Source: Macrococcoides epidermidis (GTDB taxonomy: Bacteria > Bacillota > Bacilli > Staphylococcales > Staphylococcaceae). From it: a stretch of DNA of 64,000 nt. A program made the translations under genes and the position numbers. The notes below the pieces were generated by a model. The model was not told the DNA's origin, did no database searches, and was given only the letters and a program-made list of their open reading frames with translations. Location of the stretch: the NCBI RefSeq assembly GCF_042659445.1, contig NZ_JBHSSR010000004.1, one strand, 5' to 3'. Shown one piece after another: positions 16,921-26,085 of this stretch; the first letter of the stretch is position 1; each line of letters starts with the position of its first letter.

Positions 16921-17937
16921 CTTTTTATAATAAAAATTCGGTTCGTGATAACTATTGTCGTAACCTTTGTGCCAGTTATGAACAAGGGAAGGAGATATCG
17001 GAGGAATAAGCCACGTCCAGTCTCCAGTTACTTTTCTATTATTTGCCGCTTCATTCTCTTCAAATTTTAAAAATTGTCTGCTGGCGTTGTAATGATCAAC
17101 GATGGAATAGCCTTGCTGTTTAAATGAATGATAAACTGCATAGTTTAATTCAACGACGACTTTATCGCGCCAGTAACTCGTCGTTCTGCTTGTATCTAAA
17201 TCCATACTGCGGGCGATAGGCTCCAGTAAGTTATAACGATAATCATCTAGAAAATTACGACTTGCAATCTCACTTTCCATATACCAGCCATTAAAAGGAC
17301 AAAGTGGATAAGTAATACCGCCGATAGATAAATCCATGCCAGATATAATCGGTACAGCATACCAATGAAGATTTAAGTCATTAAACTTTGGAAAGTCAGG
17401 ATGTTCAATACGTACTTCTTTTATAAGGTCAGGATGAATATCATATGTTTTGTATTGATTATCATAACGATAGAGTAACGGTAAAAATTTTCCGAATGAT
17501 TTGTAACCGGTATGTTCAATTAATTTTTTCGTATCACTAACAATTGGATCATCAGCATATCGAATAAGCTGATCGTTTAGCAGTTCGAAATTAATGTTAG
17601 CTTGCTGATTAAAGATTGTGATAGTCGGAATAATTTTCCCGTTATTTGTTGCACGCTCGATATGTGTTTCAAGTGCAGTGAGATAGTCTTTTTCCTCTGT
17701 TACATGGCGCATATCAACGACATTTAACTTATCCCATATAAGACGACCGATACAGCGATTACTATTGCGCCAGGCAAGACGTGCACCGTATGTCAATTCT
17801 TCTGTTGTATGTATATAAGAGCCGGTATGCTCAATTTCTTGTTGAATTGACAGTAATCTTTTATTAATCGTATCTTCTTCAATGTTTAATTCATTGCCCA
17901 TCTGTTTTATAAATGATTTAGCTTTTTCGAATAACAA
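16894..17937 (-). CDS. nos: Nitric oxide synthase oxygenase
   Basis: A bacterial NOS that makes nitric oxide from arginine, using haem and a pterin or folate cofactor and borrowed reductase partners. The haem-ligating Cys62 lies in AWRNSNRCIGRL. The substrate-site segment FNGWYMESEIASRNF and the pterin-side WKWxxPP-like stretch TWLIPPISPS are present. The open frame begins with a GTG at 17946 that lies inside the ribosome binding site. A TTG at 17937, six bases after GAGGTG, yields an N-terminus equal to the staphylococcal MLFKEAQAF, so I use it (347 residues). The C-terminus carries an extra AACPFH tail. Confidence 0.93.
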   Translation of the reverse strand: MLFEKAKSFIKQMGNELNIEEDTINKRLLSIQQEIEHTGSYIHTTEELTYGARLAWRNSNRCIGRLIWDKLNVVDMRHVTEEKDYLTALETHIERATNNGKIIPTITIFNQQANINFELLNDQLIRYADDPIVSDTKKLIEHTGYKSFGKFLPLLYRYDNQYKTYDIHPDLIKEVRIEHPDFPKFNDLNLHWYAVPIISGMDLSIGGITYPLCPFNGWYMESEIASRNFLDDYRYNLLEPIARSMDLDTSRTTSYWRDKVVVELNYAVYHSFKQQGYSIVDHYNASRQFLKFEENEAANNRKVTGDWTWLIPPISPSLVHNWHKGYDNSYHEPNFYYKKKKAACPFH

Positions 17938-17984
17938 TTGTATCACCTCACTTTTATTTATTCTTATTATTTCTATTCTACAAT

Positions 17985-18009
17985 AAAAAAAGCCCGATTT
18001 GGGCTTTTT
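17985..18009 (-). terminator. Terminator of the MFS gene, ahead of nos
   Basis: AAAAAGCCC / GGGCTTTTT with a five-base loop and a T run on the minus strand. It separates the upstream MFS gene from nos, so nos must have its own promoter in the remaining roughly 45 bases or rely on readthrough. Confidence 0.85.
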
Positions 18010-18011
18010 GA

Positions 18012-19175
18012 TTAATCTGTTTGTGGTTGTTGTCGCTTTTTATAATCGTAAAATGTAGCACAGCTTATTGCGAGTAATATAAAAGCGATATAGCTAAAAA
18101 ATTGTGTGTTATGAGATATTTGAATCACTAGTCCTCCTAATATCGGACCTAATATACTGCCGATACTGAATATGAGACCGCACATTAAATTGCCTGCAGG
18201 TAACAAATATTTTGGAGTAATCTCCGTCATAAATGTTACACCTAAAGAATACATTGAGCCGACAAAGATACCGGTAATAAAAAAGAGTCCGACTAACACA
18301 TAGCCTGAGTGACTGAAGATTTGGCACATCATAAATAGCATTGCACCGATGAAAGTCACGATAGTAAGTAAGATATTACGATTCATATTATCTGAAATCA
18401 TACCAAGAGGTACCTGGAAGATAATCGCACCTAAACTGAACGCAGGTAAGATAATAATAATCAGATTGACAGGAATATCCTGCTTCATCGCATAAACAGG
18501 AAAGTTGCTGTTGAGACATGCTTCCAATATGCCGTACATCATCGGAAATAAGAATGCAACCCAGCTCGTCTTCATTACTTTACCAAAGTTGATAGTTGTT
18601 GATTTAAACGATATTTTTGAATGATTGTCTTCAGGAAATTCATTTTTTAGCATAAATACAAGGGCACTCGCTGTAATTGTGAATACTGCACTTAATAGAA
18701 ACGGAAGGCTTGTATGTACTTCGTATAATTTAGCAAGTAATGGTCCTGCCATAAAGCCAAGTGAGAAGCTTAAGCCATAAAAAGAGATGATTCGGCCGAG
18801 TTTATGCTTCGGTGTTGTTTCAGTAAGCCATGATTGTGTAGCAAAGTGGAGCATATTATCGCCGACACCAACAAGCAGTCGTAATATAAACCAGAATGTC
18901 ATTGCTTTATACACTGGGAAAAGTGACATCGATATTGCAATAATGATTGCGCCAATGACGACAAGATTCTTGTAACCTACTTTCCTTAGCAGACCTTCTA
19001 AAAATAATGATGCTAAAAAAACACCGATATATAAAGATGATGCATGTAATCCGTTGATAAAACTAGGGACATCATCACGTTCAAAGATGATGGCGATAAG
19101 AGGTAATAACATACCTTGTGTTAAACCGGAAATTGATACAATGATGGTGAGTATAATGAAATTTTTCTTAAACAT
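18012..19175 (-). CDS. MFS transporter (drug/metabolite efflux type)
   Basis: A 387-residue polytopic protein with about 12 hydrophobic segments. The helix 2-3 loop reads FLEGLLRKVGYKN, a weak form of the MFS motif, and motif-like GPLLAKLYEV and DNMNRNILL follow. The second half begins after a charged loop (NEFPEDNHSKISFKS). The substrate is unknown. It has GGAGG before the ATG at 19175 and its own terminator, and is divergent from pncB. Confidence 0.8.
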   Translation of the reverse strand: MFKKNFIILTIIVSISGLTQGMLLPLIAIIFERDDVPSFINGLHASSLYIGVFLASLFLEGLLRKVGYKNLVVIGAIIIAISMSLFPVYKAMTFWFILRLLVGVGDNMLHFATQSWLTETTPKHKLGRIISFYGLSFSLGFMAGPLLAKLYEVHTSLPFLLSAVFTITASALVFMLKNEFPEDNHSKISFKSTTINFGKVMKTSWVAFLFPMMYGILEACLNSNFPVYAMKQDIPVNLIIIILPAFSLGAIIFQVPLGMISDNMNRNILLTIVTFIGAMLFMMCQIFSHSGYVLVGLFFITGIFVGSMYSLGVTFMTEITPKYLLPAGNLMCGLIFSIGSILGPILGGLVIQISHNTQFFSYIAFILLAISCATFYDYKKRQQPQTD

Positions 19176-19224
19176 AACGACCTCCTTATTTTTGATTGTA
19201 TCAGAATGCGTTGGTAATGCCTAA

Positions 19225-19239
19225 ATGTAAGCGGTATGT
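19225..19239. promoter_or_regulatory. Candidate catabolite-responsive element (cre)
   Basis: ATGTAAGCGGTATGT fits the CcpA cre consensus WTGNAANCGNWNNCW with one mismatch. It lies between the divergent MFS gene and pncB. No binding evidence. Confidence 0.35.
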
Positions 19240-19322
19240 TAATATGAATTTAATATATATCAGTTCAAAACGTAAAATAAATCATTAATAGATAATTATA
19301 AAATTGTTGGGGAGATGAAGCA

Positions 19323-20780
19323 ATGTACAACTATGCTGACGATAGTCTAATGTTACATACAGATTTATACCAGATTAATATGGGTGAAACTTACTGGAAT
19401 GATGGTATCCACGAGCAAATAGCAGTCTTTGATGTTTATTTCAGAAGTATGCCATTTGATGGTGGTTATGCTGTGTTCGCGGGTCTGGAACGTGTCATTC
19501 ATTACGTTAAAGGATTTAAATTTTCTGAAACGGATATGGAATATTTAAAGTCTTTAGGATATCAGGATGATTATCTCGCATATTTAAAAGATTTAAGATT
19601 TACAGGTAATATCCGTTCGATGCAGGAAGGAGAAATCTGCTTTAATAACGAACCGTTATTACGTATAGAGGCACCATTAATACAAGCGCAGTTACTGGAG
19701 ACTGCAATATTAAATATTGTGAACTTCCAGGTACTTATTGCAACGAAAGCAAGTCGTATAAAACAAGTTGTTGGTGATGAAATTGTAATGGAATTCGGAA
19801 CACGACGTGCGCAGGAAATGGATGCTGCAATTTGGGGGACACGTGCAGCATATATTGCTGGATTTGATTCGACAAGTAACGTTCGTGCAGGTAAGTTATT
19901 CGGCATTCCAGTGTCAGGGACGCATGCGCATGCGATGGTACAAGCGTATGATGATGAATATATTGCGTTTAAAAAATATGCAGAACGTCATAAAAACTGT
20001 GTCTTCCTTGTAGATACTTTCCATACGTTAAAGTCTGGTGTACCGAACGCGATTCGTGTAGCACAAGAATTAGGTGATAAGATTAATTTTGTCGGCATCC
20101 GTTTAGATTCCGGAGATTTAGCATACTTATCAAAAGAAGCACGTCGTATGTTAGATGAAGCGGGATTCCCGGATGCAAAAATATTTGCCTCAAATGACTT
20201 AGATGAAGAAACAATTACTAATTTGAAGTTACAGGGTGCAAAGATAACTGCCTGGGGTATCGGTACTAAATTAATTACAGCGTTTGATCAACCCGCATTA
20301 GGTGCAGTTTATAAACTTGTTGCCATTGAAAATAAAGCAGGGCAATTAGAAGATCGTATTAAAATATCAAATAATGCTGAAAAAGTAACGACACCGGGTA
20401 AAAAGAATGTATATCGTATTATAAATAATCAGACGAAAAAATCAGAAGGTGATTATATCACTTTAGATTTCGAAGAGCCATCTAAAGAAAAGCCGTTAAA
20501 GATGTTTCATCCGATTCATACGTATAAACAAAAATGGATCAATGATTTCACAGCAAAAGATCTTCATAAGGACATCTTTGTTGATGGAAAGTTAGTGTAC
20601 GATGTACCTAATTTAGAACAGTCACGTGAATATTTAAAAGAGAATCTGGCATTATTATGGGAAGAAACAACGCGCTATTTAAATCCTGAAGAATATCCTG
20701 TAGATTTAAGTACGCTATGTTGGGAAAAGAAAAATCAGGAAATTTATGAAGTATCTAAAAAAGTGAAAGAAGTGAAGTAA
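19323..20780 (+). CDS. pncB: Nicotinate phosphoribosyltransferase
   Basis: Forms nicotinate mononucleotide from nicotinate and PRPP in NAD salvage. At 485 residues it is the long Gram-positive form. The N-terminal LMLHTDLYQINMGETYW, the central EFGTRRAQEMDAA and FDSTSNVRAG, and the phosphate-binding GIRLDSGDLAYLSKEAR are the family marks. GGGGAGATGAAG precedes the ATG. Its stop is followed immediately by the nadE ATG, so the two are one operon and presumably coupled in translation. Confidence 0.95.
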   Translation: MYNYADDSLMLHTDLYQINMGETYWNDGIHEQIAVFDVYFRSMPFDGGYAVFAGLERVIHYVKGFKFSETDMEYLKSLGYQDDYLAYLKDLRFTGNIRSMQEGEICFNNEPLLRIEAPLIQAQLLETAILNIVNFQVLIATKASRIKQVVGDEIVMEFGTRRAQEMDAAIWGTRAAYIAGFDSTSNVRAGKLFGIPVSGTHAHAMVQAYDDEYIAFKKYAERHKNCVFLVDTFHTLKSGVPNAIRVAQELGDKINFVGIRLDSGDLAYLSKEARRMLDEAGFPDAKIFASNDLDEETITNLKLQGAKITAWGIGTKLITAFDQPALGAVYKLVAIENKAGQLEDRIKISNNAEKVTTPGKKNVYRIINNQTKKSEGDYITLDFEEPSKEKPLKMFHPIHTYKQKWINDFTAKDLHKDIFVDGKLVYDVPNLEQSREYLKENLALLWEETTRYLNPEEYPVDLSTLCWEKKNQEIYEVSKKVKEVK

Positions 20781-21605
20781 ATGTCATTACAACAAGATAT
20801 TATAAAATCACTTTATGTTCAGCCAGAGATTAATCCCGAAGAGACTTATAGAACTATCGTAGTCTTCATAAAAAACTACGTTAAACAAAATCCATTTATC
20901 AAATCTCTAGTACTAGGCATTTCAGGCGGACAAGATTCTACTTTAGGGGGTAAACTATCACAAATTGCAGCAACTGAACTGCAAAGTGAAGGATTAGATG
21001 TGAAGTTTGTTGCTGTTAGATTACCTTATGGTGTGCAAAAAGATGAACAAGATTGTCAGGATGCACTTGACTATATCAATCCGGATAAAATTTATACAAT
21101 AAATATTAAAGATGCAGTTGATGCGAGTATTGCGACATTAAATACTCAAGGTGTTACTTTAACGGATTTTCAAAAAGGCAATGAAAAAGCACGTGAGCGT
21201 ATGAAAGCACAATATTCTATCGCAGCATTTCATAGTGGTATTGTTATCGGTACGGATCATGCAGCAGAAAGTATTACTGGTTTTTACACGAAGTTTGGTG
21301 ATGGTGGAGCAGACATCTTTCCGCTTGCAGGCTTAAATAAACGTCAAGGTAAATCAATTCTTCAACTTCTTGATTGCCCGGAGCATCTTTACAATAAGGT
21401 ACCGACTGCAGATCTTGAAGAGGATAAACCACAATTACCAGATGAAGTTGCACTGGGTGTAACATATAAGCAAATTGATGATTATTTAGAAGGCAAATCG
21501 ATCGATGCTAAAGCTGCTAAGACAATAGAACAGCATTATTTAAGAACGCAACATAAACGTATGTTACCGATTACGCGTTTTTCTGTCCATGAAATCATTC
21601 GATAA
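20781..21605 (+). CDS. nadE: NH3-dependent NAD synthetase
   Basis: Amidates deamido-NAD to NAD. The ATP pyrophosphatase P-loop LGISGGQDSTLGG is near residue 48, with GTDHAAESITGFYTKFGDGG and KVPTADLEEDKPQLPDE further on, as in Bacillus NadE. There is no glutaminase domain, so ammonia is the likely nitrogen donor. At 274 residues it has the standard length. It starts directly after the pncB stop. Confidence 0.95.
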   Translation: MSLQQDIIKSLYVQPEINPEETYRTIVVFIKNYVKQNPFIKSLVLGISGGQDSTLGGKLSQIAATELQSEGLDVKFVAVRLPYGVQKDEQDCQDALDYINPDKIYTINIKDAVDASIATLNTQGVTLTDFQKGNEKARERMKAQYSIAAFHSGIVIGTDHAAESITGFYTKFGDGGADIFPLAGLNKRQGKSILQLLDCPEHLYNKVPTADLEEDKPQLPDEVALGVTYKQIDDYLEGKSIDAKAAKTIEQHYLRTQHKRMLPITRFSVHEIIR

Positions 21606-21646
21606 TAATGGTATAGTGTTAATGTATTAAAGCCAGGAGGATTGAA

Positions 21647-22213
21647 ATGGATATATTAAGTAATCAATGGGCAGTAGTGGCACTGATATTTATCATTAAT
21701 ATTTTTTATGTCACTTGCCTAACAATGCGTATGATATTAACGTTAAAAGGTTATCGTTATTTAGCAGCTGCCGTATCAGTAGTGGAAGTTATTATTTATG
21801 TAGTAGGACTAGGACTTGTCATGAACAGTCTAGATAAAATCGAGAATATTATTGCTTATGCACTAGGATTTGGTGTAGGGATTATTGTCGGAATGAAAAT
21901 AGAGGAGATGATAGCTTTAGGTTATATTGTTGTCAATGTTACGACAGCAGAATATGATAAAGAAATCCCTCGTACGTTACGTGACTTAGGTTATGGTGTA
22001 ACGCATTATGCTGCACAAGGTCGTGACGGAGAACGTTTAGTCATGCAAATCTTAACACCACGTAAATATGAATTAAAATTAATGGATACAGTAAAGAATC
22101 TTGATCCAAAAGCGTTTATTATCGCATATGAACCTAAGAATATCCACGGTGGTTTCTGGGTGAAGGGTGTTAAAAGTACTCGTTTAAAGGCGTATGATGC
22201 AGATGAAATTTGA
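21647..22213 (+). CDS. UPF0316 membrane protein (DUF5698-DUF2179)
   Basis: A 188-residue protein with three N-terminal membrane helices (roughly residues 8-26, 38-58, 66-84) and a soluble C-terminal DUF2179 domain, a fold linked with nucleotide or allosteric binding. This is the YebE-type family found in Bacillus and Staphylococcus; its function is unknown. AGGAGG precedes the ATG at proper spacing. The 3' end overlaps the NETI gene. Confidence 0.8.
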   Translation: MDILSNQWAVVALIFIINIFYVTCLTMRMILTLKGYRYLAAAVSVVEVIIYVVGLGLVMNSLDKIENIIAYALGFGVGIIVGMKIEEMIALGYIVVNVTTAEYDKEIPRTLRDLGYGVTHYAAQGRDGERLVMQILTPRKYELKLMDTVKNLDPKAFIIAYEPKNIHGGFWVKGVKSTRLKAYDADEI

Positions 22214-22379
22214 AGTGAGAGATAATGAGACGATTGCCGAATGTTTAGAACGTATGAGAGAAGCTGGGTATACGCCGGTAAAAAGATTCCAAAAACCAAT
22301 TTTCAAGGAAAACGAAAAAGGTGAAATCGAAGTATATAAAGAACAGATCATCTTTACCGGCAAGAAGATAACCGAATAA
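22197..22379 (+). CDS. NETI motif-containing small protein
   Basis: A 60-residue protein with the NETI motif near its N-terminus (EVRDNETIAECL), followed by RMREAGYTPVKR and a charged C-terminal half. The family occurs in Bacillales and has no known role. Two adjacent ATG codons (22194, 22197) and a third at 22203 are possible; AAAGG (22186-22190) has the best spacing to 22197. The gene overlaps the end of the UPF0316 gene by 17 bases, so the two are probably co-translated. Confidence 0.72.
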   Translation: MQMKFEVRDNETIAECLERMREAGYTPVKRFQKPIFKENEKGEIEVYKEQIIFTGKKITE

Positions 22380-22388
22380 ATGAAATGG

Positions 22389-22419
22389 CAGACTGAAACA
22401 TATGTTTCAGTCTGTTTTT
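22389..22419 (+). terminator. Intrinsic terminator
   Basis: A 26-base perfect palindrome built on CAGACTGAAACAT followed by five T, 9 bases after the NETI gene stop. Confidence 0.9.
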
Positions 22420-22477
22420 GTAAGCAAATATGAATGGTACATGATAAACTAAATATAATAAATGACTAGTTGCTAAT

Positions 22478-22521
22478 TTTTACGAACTTTTTTAGTAATC
22501 AAAATAACAATGTACGGATTT
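22478..22521 (+). promoter_or_regulatory. Candidate PurR operator: two inverted PurBoxes before purB
   Basis: A forward box TTTTACGAACTTT (22478-22490) and a reverse box (22509-22521, reading AAATCCGTACATT on the minus strand) each match the PurBox consensus AWWWCCGAACWWT with one mismatch in the CCGAAC core. The 18-base spacing is near the 16-17 known for Bacillus PurR. An extended -10, TGTTATACT (22531-22539), follows. Confidence 0.5.
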
Positions 22522-22572
22522 TAATTTTTTTGTTATACTACTATTGACTTTAAAAAACGGAGGAATTTATTC

Positions 22573-23868
22573 ATGATTGAACGTTATTCAAGAGAAGTAA
22601 TGTCTAATATCTGGACGGAGCAAAACAGATTTGAAGCATGGTTGGAGGTAGAAATTTTAGCAAGTGAAGCTTGGGCAGAGCTTGGATATATCCCGAAAGA
22701 AGATGTTAAATTAATCCGTCAGAATGCACGTGTAGATGTAGAACGTGCGAAAGAAATAGAACTAGAAACGCGTCATGATGTCGTTGCATTTACACGCCAG
22801 GTATCTGAAACATTAGGCGAAGAAAAGAAATGGGTACATTATGGTTTAACGAGTACAGATGTTGTCGATACTGCATTAAGCTATATGATCAAGCAAGCAA
22901 ATGACATTATCGAGGAAGACCTTGAGAAATTCATCGAAGTATTAAAACAAAAAGCTTTAAAGCATAAAACGACTTTAATGATGGGTAGAACACACGGTGT
23001 GCATGCTGAGCCTACTACTTTCGGTTTAAAGATGGCTTTATGGTATATGGAAATGCAACGTAACTTAAAGCGTTTCAAAGAAGTACGTAAAGAAATTGAA
23101 GTTGGTAAGATGAGTGGTGCTGTTGGAACTTTTGCGAACATTCCACCTGAAATTGAAAGCTACGTATGTGAGAAATTAGGATTAGGATGCGCTGAAATCT
23201 CTACACAGACATTACAACGTGACCGTCATGCATACTACATTGCAACATTAAGTTTAATTGCTACATCAATCGAAAAGTTTGCTGTTGAAGTACGTGGATT
23301 ACAAAAAACTGAAACACGTGAAGTTGAAGAAGCGTTTGCTAAAGGTCAGAAAGGATCTTCGGCAATGCCGCATAAACGTAACCCGATCGGTTCAGAGAAC
23401 GTTACTGGTATCGCGCGTGTCATTCGTGGCTACTTAACAACAGCTTATGAAAACGTACCATTATGGCACGAACGTGATATTTCACATTCATCTGCTGAAC
23501 GTATTATGTTACCAGACGTTACAATCGCTTTAGATTACATGTTAAATCGTTTCACAAACATCATCGATAACTTAACAGTTTACGAAGAAAACATGAAAGC
23601 GAACATGGAAAAAACTTTCGGCTTAATCTATTCACAACGTGTAATGTTAACGTTAATCGATAAAGGTATGGTACGTGAGGAAGCGTATGATACAGTGCAA
23701 CCGAAAGCGATGGAATCATGGGCAACGAAGACACCATTCCGTGAGTTAGTTGAACAGGATAGCAAGATCACTGACTTATTATCAAAAGAAGAATTAGATG
23801 AATGCTTCAACGAAAATCATCATTTAAATCAAATCGATACATTATTCAAACGTGCTGGTTTAGAATAA
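22573..23868 (+). CDS. purB: Adenylosuccinate lyase
   Basis: Catalyses two fumarate-releasing steps of purine synthesis: SAICAR to AICAR, and adenylosuccinate to AMP. The fumarase/aspartase superfamily signature SSAMPHKRNPIGSEN is present, with GLTSTDVVDTALS and MGRTHGVHAEPTTFG earlier. The 431 residues match the usual length. CGGAGGA precedes the ATG. It is monocistronic here, as in staphylococci, with PurBox-like sites upstream. Confidence 0.96.
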   Translation: MIERYSREVMSNIWTEQNRFEAWLEVEILASEAWAELGYIPKEDVKLIRQNARVDVERAKEIELETRHDVVAFTRQVSETLGEEKKWVHYGLTSTDVVDTALSYMIKQANDIIEEDLEKFIEVLKQKALKHKTTLMMGRTHGVHAEPTTFGLKMALWYMEMQRNLKRFKEVRKEIEVGKMSGAVGTFANIPPEIESYVCEKLGLGCAEISTQTLQRDRHAYYIATLSLIATSIEKFAVEVRGLQKTETREVEEAFAKGQKGSSAMPHKRNPIGSENVTGIARVIRGYLTTAYENVPLWHERDISHSSAERIMLPDVTIALDYMLNRFTNIIDNLTVYEENMKANMEKTFGLIYSQRVMLTLIDKGMVREEAYDTVQPKAMESWATKTPFRELVEQDSKITDLLSKEELDECFNENHHLNQIDTLFKRAGLE

Positions 23869-23876
23869 CGTTTAAA

Positions 23877-23906
23877 AAAGAATCTCTTCGGAGATTCTTT
23901 TTTTTT
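23877..23906 (+). terminator. purB terminator
   Basis: AAAGAATCTC / GAGATTCTTT around a stable TTCG tetraloop, then a T run. Confidence 0.92.
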
Positions 23907-24086
23907 AGTACTTTTAAACTTTTTTAACAATATTAAATTAAAAAGTAATTTACATTTTTTTAAAATTTGAATAAAATTATATTATACGTTTTTTTGTTAA
24001 ATGATATAGAGTGATATACTGTATTGCTGTACTTTAACAATGTAATGCATTAAAATATAAGTACTAAAGTTTAAGGGGTGTTGATA

Positions 24087-24389
24087 TTGCAAATCGAGAA
24101 AATTAAGGGGAAACAACTAGATGAATTGTTCGATGCAATTCTAACGCTGGAATCTCGTGAAGAATGTTATCAATTCTTTGATGATCTTTGCACAGTGAAT
24201 GAAATTCAATCTTTATCACAACGTCTACTTGTTGCTAAGATGATTAAACAAGGATATACATACGCTGCAATTGAAAAAGAATCAGGTGCATCAACAGCTA
24301 CTATCTCAAGAGTGAAACGCTCTTTACAATGGGGAAACGATGCCTATACGATGGTTTTAGACAGAATGAATATCGAAACAAAATCTTAA
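24087..24389 (+). CDS. yerC: YerC/YecD family TrpR-like regulator
   Basis: A 100-residue DNA-binding protein of the TrpR-related YerC/YecD family. The helix-turn-helix covers EIQSLSQRLLVAKMI and YAAIEKESGASTATISRV. In Bacillus this gene is next to pcrB, as here. Starts at 24078 (GTG) are open, but that GTG is part of the ribosome binding site AAGGGGTG. A TTG at 24087 gives MQIEKIKGKQLDELF, which matches the Bacillus N-terminus. The regulatory target is unknown. Confidence 0.85.
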   Translation: MQIEKIKGKQLDELFDAILTLESREECYQFFDDLCTVNEIQSLSQRLLVAKMIKQGYTYAAIEKESGASTATISRVKRSLQWGNDAYTMVLDRMNIETKS

Positions 24390-24394
24390 TTTCC

Positions 24395-24429
24395 AAGTAC
24401 TGGGTCATATTTGATTCAGTACTTTTTTT
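24395..24429 (+). terminator. yerC terminator
   Basis: AAGTACTG / CAGTACTT stem with a 14-base loop and a run of seven T. Confidence 0.75.
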
Positions 24430-24462
24430 GGCATATAATAGTAAATGAAATGAGGAGAAGAC

Positions 24463-25167
24463 ATGAAAAAATCTTTGCTAGTATTGTCAGCTATCCTATT
24501 AGCTGCCTGTAATCAAGGTGAAACCAATCAACAAACACATAAGAACTCAACACAGCAGACAGAAATGTCTTCAGAAAAAGAGACTACTGTTTCTGATGCT
24601 ACTACAACGCCATCAAACCATAAAAAACATCAAAAAGAAGTCAAAGATGGTATAACTTATATTGATAATATATTAATCGTGAATAAAGATATTGCCTTAC
24701 CTGAGTCGTATGCACCAGGCGAAATACAAGAAGCAAGACAAGCGATTGATCAGTTAATACAGCAAGGTAATGCACAAGGTCTAAACCTGGTATTACGCAG
24801 TGGATTTAGAAGTTATGCGACGCAAACTGAATTATATAACAATTACGTAGCACGAGACGGTCAAAGTAAAGCGGATACGTATAGTGCGCGTCCAGGGCAT
24901 TCTGAACATCAGACAGGATTAGCATTTGATTTAGGCAATACTGCCGGAACAGATGATTTTAAAGTTTCTTTTGAAAACACGGCTGAAGGTAAATGGATAA
25001 AAGAAAATGCTCAGGATTATGGATTTATCATAAGATATCCTAAAGGCAAAACAGATATTACCGGCTATCAATATGAACCTTGGCATTTGAGATATTTAGG
25101 TAAAGAAATAGCTCAGAAAGTCAAATCAAGTGGATTGACTCTAGAAGAATACCTTGGTTTGAAGTAG
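24463..25167 (+). CDS. Lipoprotein D-alanyl-D-alanine carboxypeptidase (VanY/M15B), copy 1
   Basis: A membrane-anchored peptidase that probably trims the terminal D-Ala of peptidoglycan stem peptides. The lipobox LLAAC has Cys16 as the lipidated residue. A Thr/Ser/Gln-rich linker (17-55) leads into the M15B domain. Zinc ligands appear as His149 and Asp156 in SEHQTGLAFD and His208 in EPWHLRYLG, with Glu205 the likely catalytic base; RSGFRSYATQ is the substrate-binding motif. It is followed after 21 bases by a paralogue, so the two arose by tandem duplication and probably share a transcript. Confidence 0.88.
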   Translation: MKKSLLVLSAILLAACNQGETNQQTHKNSTQQTEMSSEKETTVSDATTTPSNHKKHQKEVKDGITYIDNILIVNKDIALPESYAPGEIQEARQAIDQLIQQGNAQGLNLVLRSGFRSYATQTELYNNYVARDGQSKADTYSARPGHSEHQTGLAFDLGNTAGTDDFKVSFENTAEGKWIKENAQDYGFIIRYPKGKTDITGYQYEPWHLRYLGKEIAQKVKSSGLTLEEYLGLK

Positions 25168-25188
25168 TTCGATATTAAGGAGAAACAA

Positions 25189-26085
25189 ATGAAGAAAATA
25201 TTATTAGCATCAGTGTTATTACTTACAAGCTGTAGCCTTCCGGAGTCTATAATTAAGCCTGAAAAAAGCGAAGAAAAAGCAGCTGATACAAAAGACACAC
25301 AAAAGAAAAATAAAGCAGTACAACAGAAAAAAGAAGCATTGCAGAAAAAACAGGTAACAAAATACAAGAAAGAAGTTAAAAATGGTGTGACATATATTAA
25401 CGGAATTCTTATTGTAAATAAAAAAATTAGTTTACCATCAACGTATAATCCTGGAGAAAATAAAAATGTCAGAAAGATATTAAATAAGATGATTGTGGAT
25501 GCCCAAAAAGATAATATGCATCTTGTTGTACGCAGTGGATATCGCAGTTATGCTGCCCAGAAAGCATTGTATGATAAATTTGTTGCTTTAGATGGTCAGC
25601 AAATTGCAGAATCATATAGTGCAAAACCTGGGCAATCAGAGCATCAGACAGGTCTTGCATATGATATCGGTTCACGTGAATCAGTAGCCAACATGAGTAT
25701 TCAGTTTGGACAAACACCCGAAGGAAACTGGTTAAAAGAAAATGCACATAAATATGGCTTTATTATCCGTTATGGCAAAGATAAAACGCATATTACCGGC
25801 TACCGCTATGAACCGTGGCATATTCGCTATGTTGGGAAAGTTCATGCAGCAAAGTTATACCGCTCTGGTCAAACATTAGAAGAATATTTAGGTGTATACA
25901 AAAAGCCGGTTGCGAAAAAAATCTCTCGAAAAGTAGCAACAACGGAACAACCAACAACTGAAGCATCAACATCAGAAATATTAACCATAGAACAACCAAT
26001 ATCAGAACAACTTACTTCAGAACAACCCATATTAGATCAACCATTAACAGAGCAACCAACAATAGAAATTAACACCTCACAGTAG
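25189..26085 (+). CDS. Lipoprotein D-alanyl-D-alanine carboxypeptidase (VanY/M15B), copy 2
   Basis: Paralogue of the preceding gene with the same architecture. The lipobox LLTSC has Cys15, followed by a Lys/Gln-rich, probably coiled linker (20-62). The M15B domain has His152 and Asp159 in SEHQTGLAYD and His211 in EPWHIRYVG. It differs in a C-terminal tail of about 50 residues (250-298) made of degenerate TEQP/TSEQP repeats, absent from copy 1. The tail resembles the PTTE linker of the surface protein at 8266. AGGAG precedes the ATG. Confidence 0.87.
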   Translation: MKKILLASVLLLTSCSLPESIIKPEKSEEKAADTKDTQKKNKAVQQKKEALQKKQVTKYKKEVKNGVTYINGILIVNKKISLPSTYNPGENKNVRKILNKMIVDAQKDNMHLVVRSGYRSYAAQKALYDKFVALDGQQIAESYSAKPGQSEHQTGLAYDIGSRESVANMSIQFGQTPEGNWLKENAHKYGFIIRYGKDKTHITGYRYEPWHIRYVGKVHAAKLYRSGQTLEEYLGVYKKPVAKKISRKVATTEQPTTEASTSEILTIEQPISEQLTSEQPILDQPLTEQPTIEINTSQ

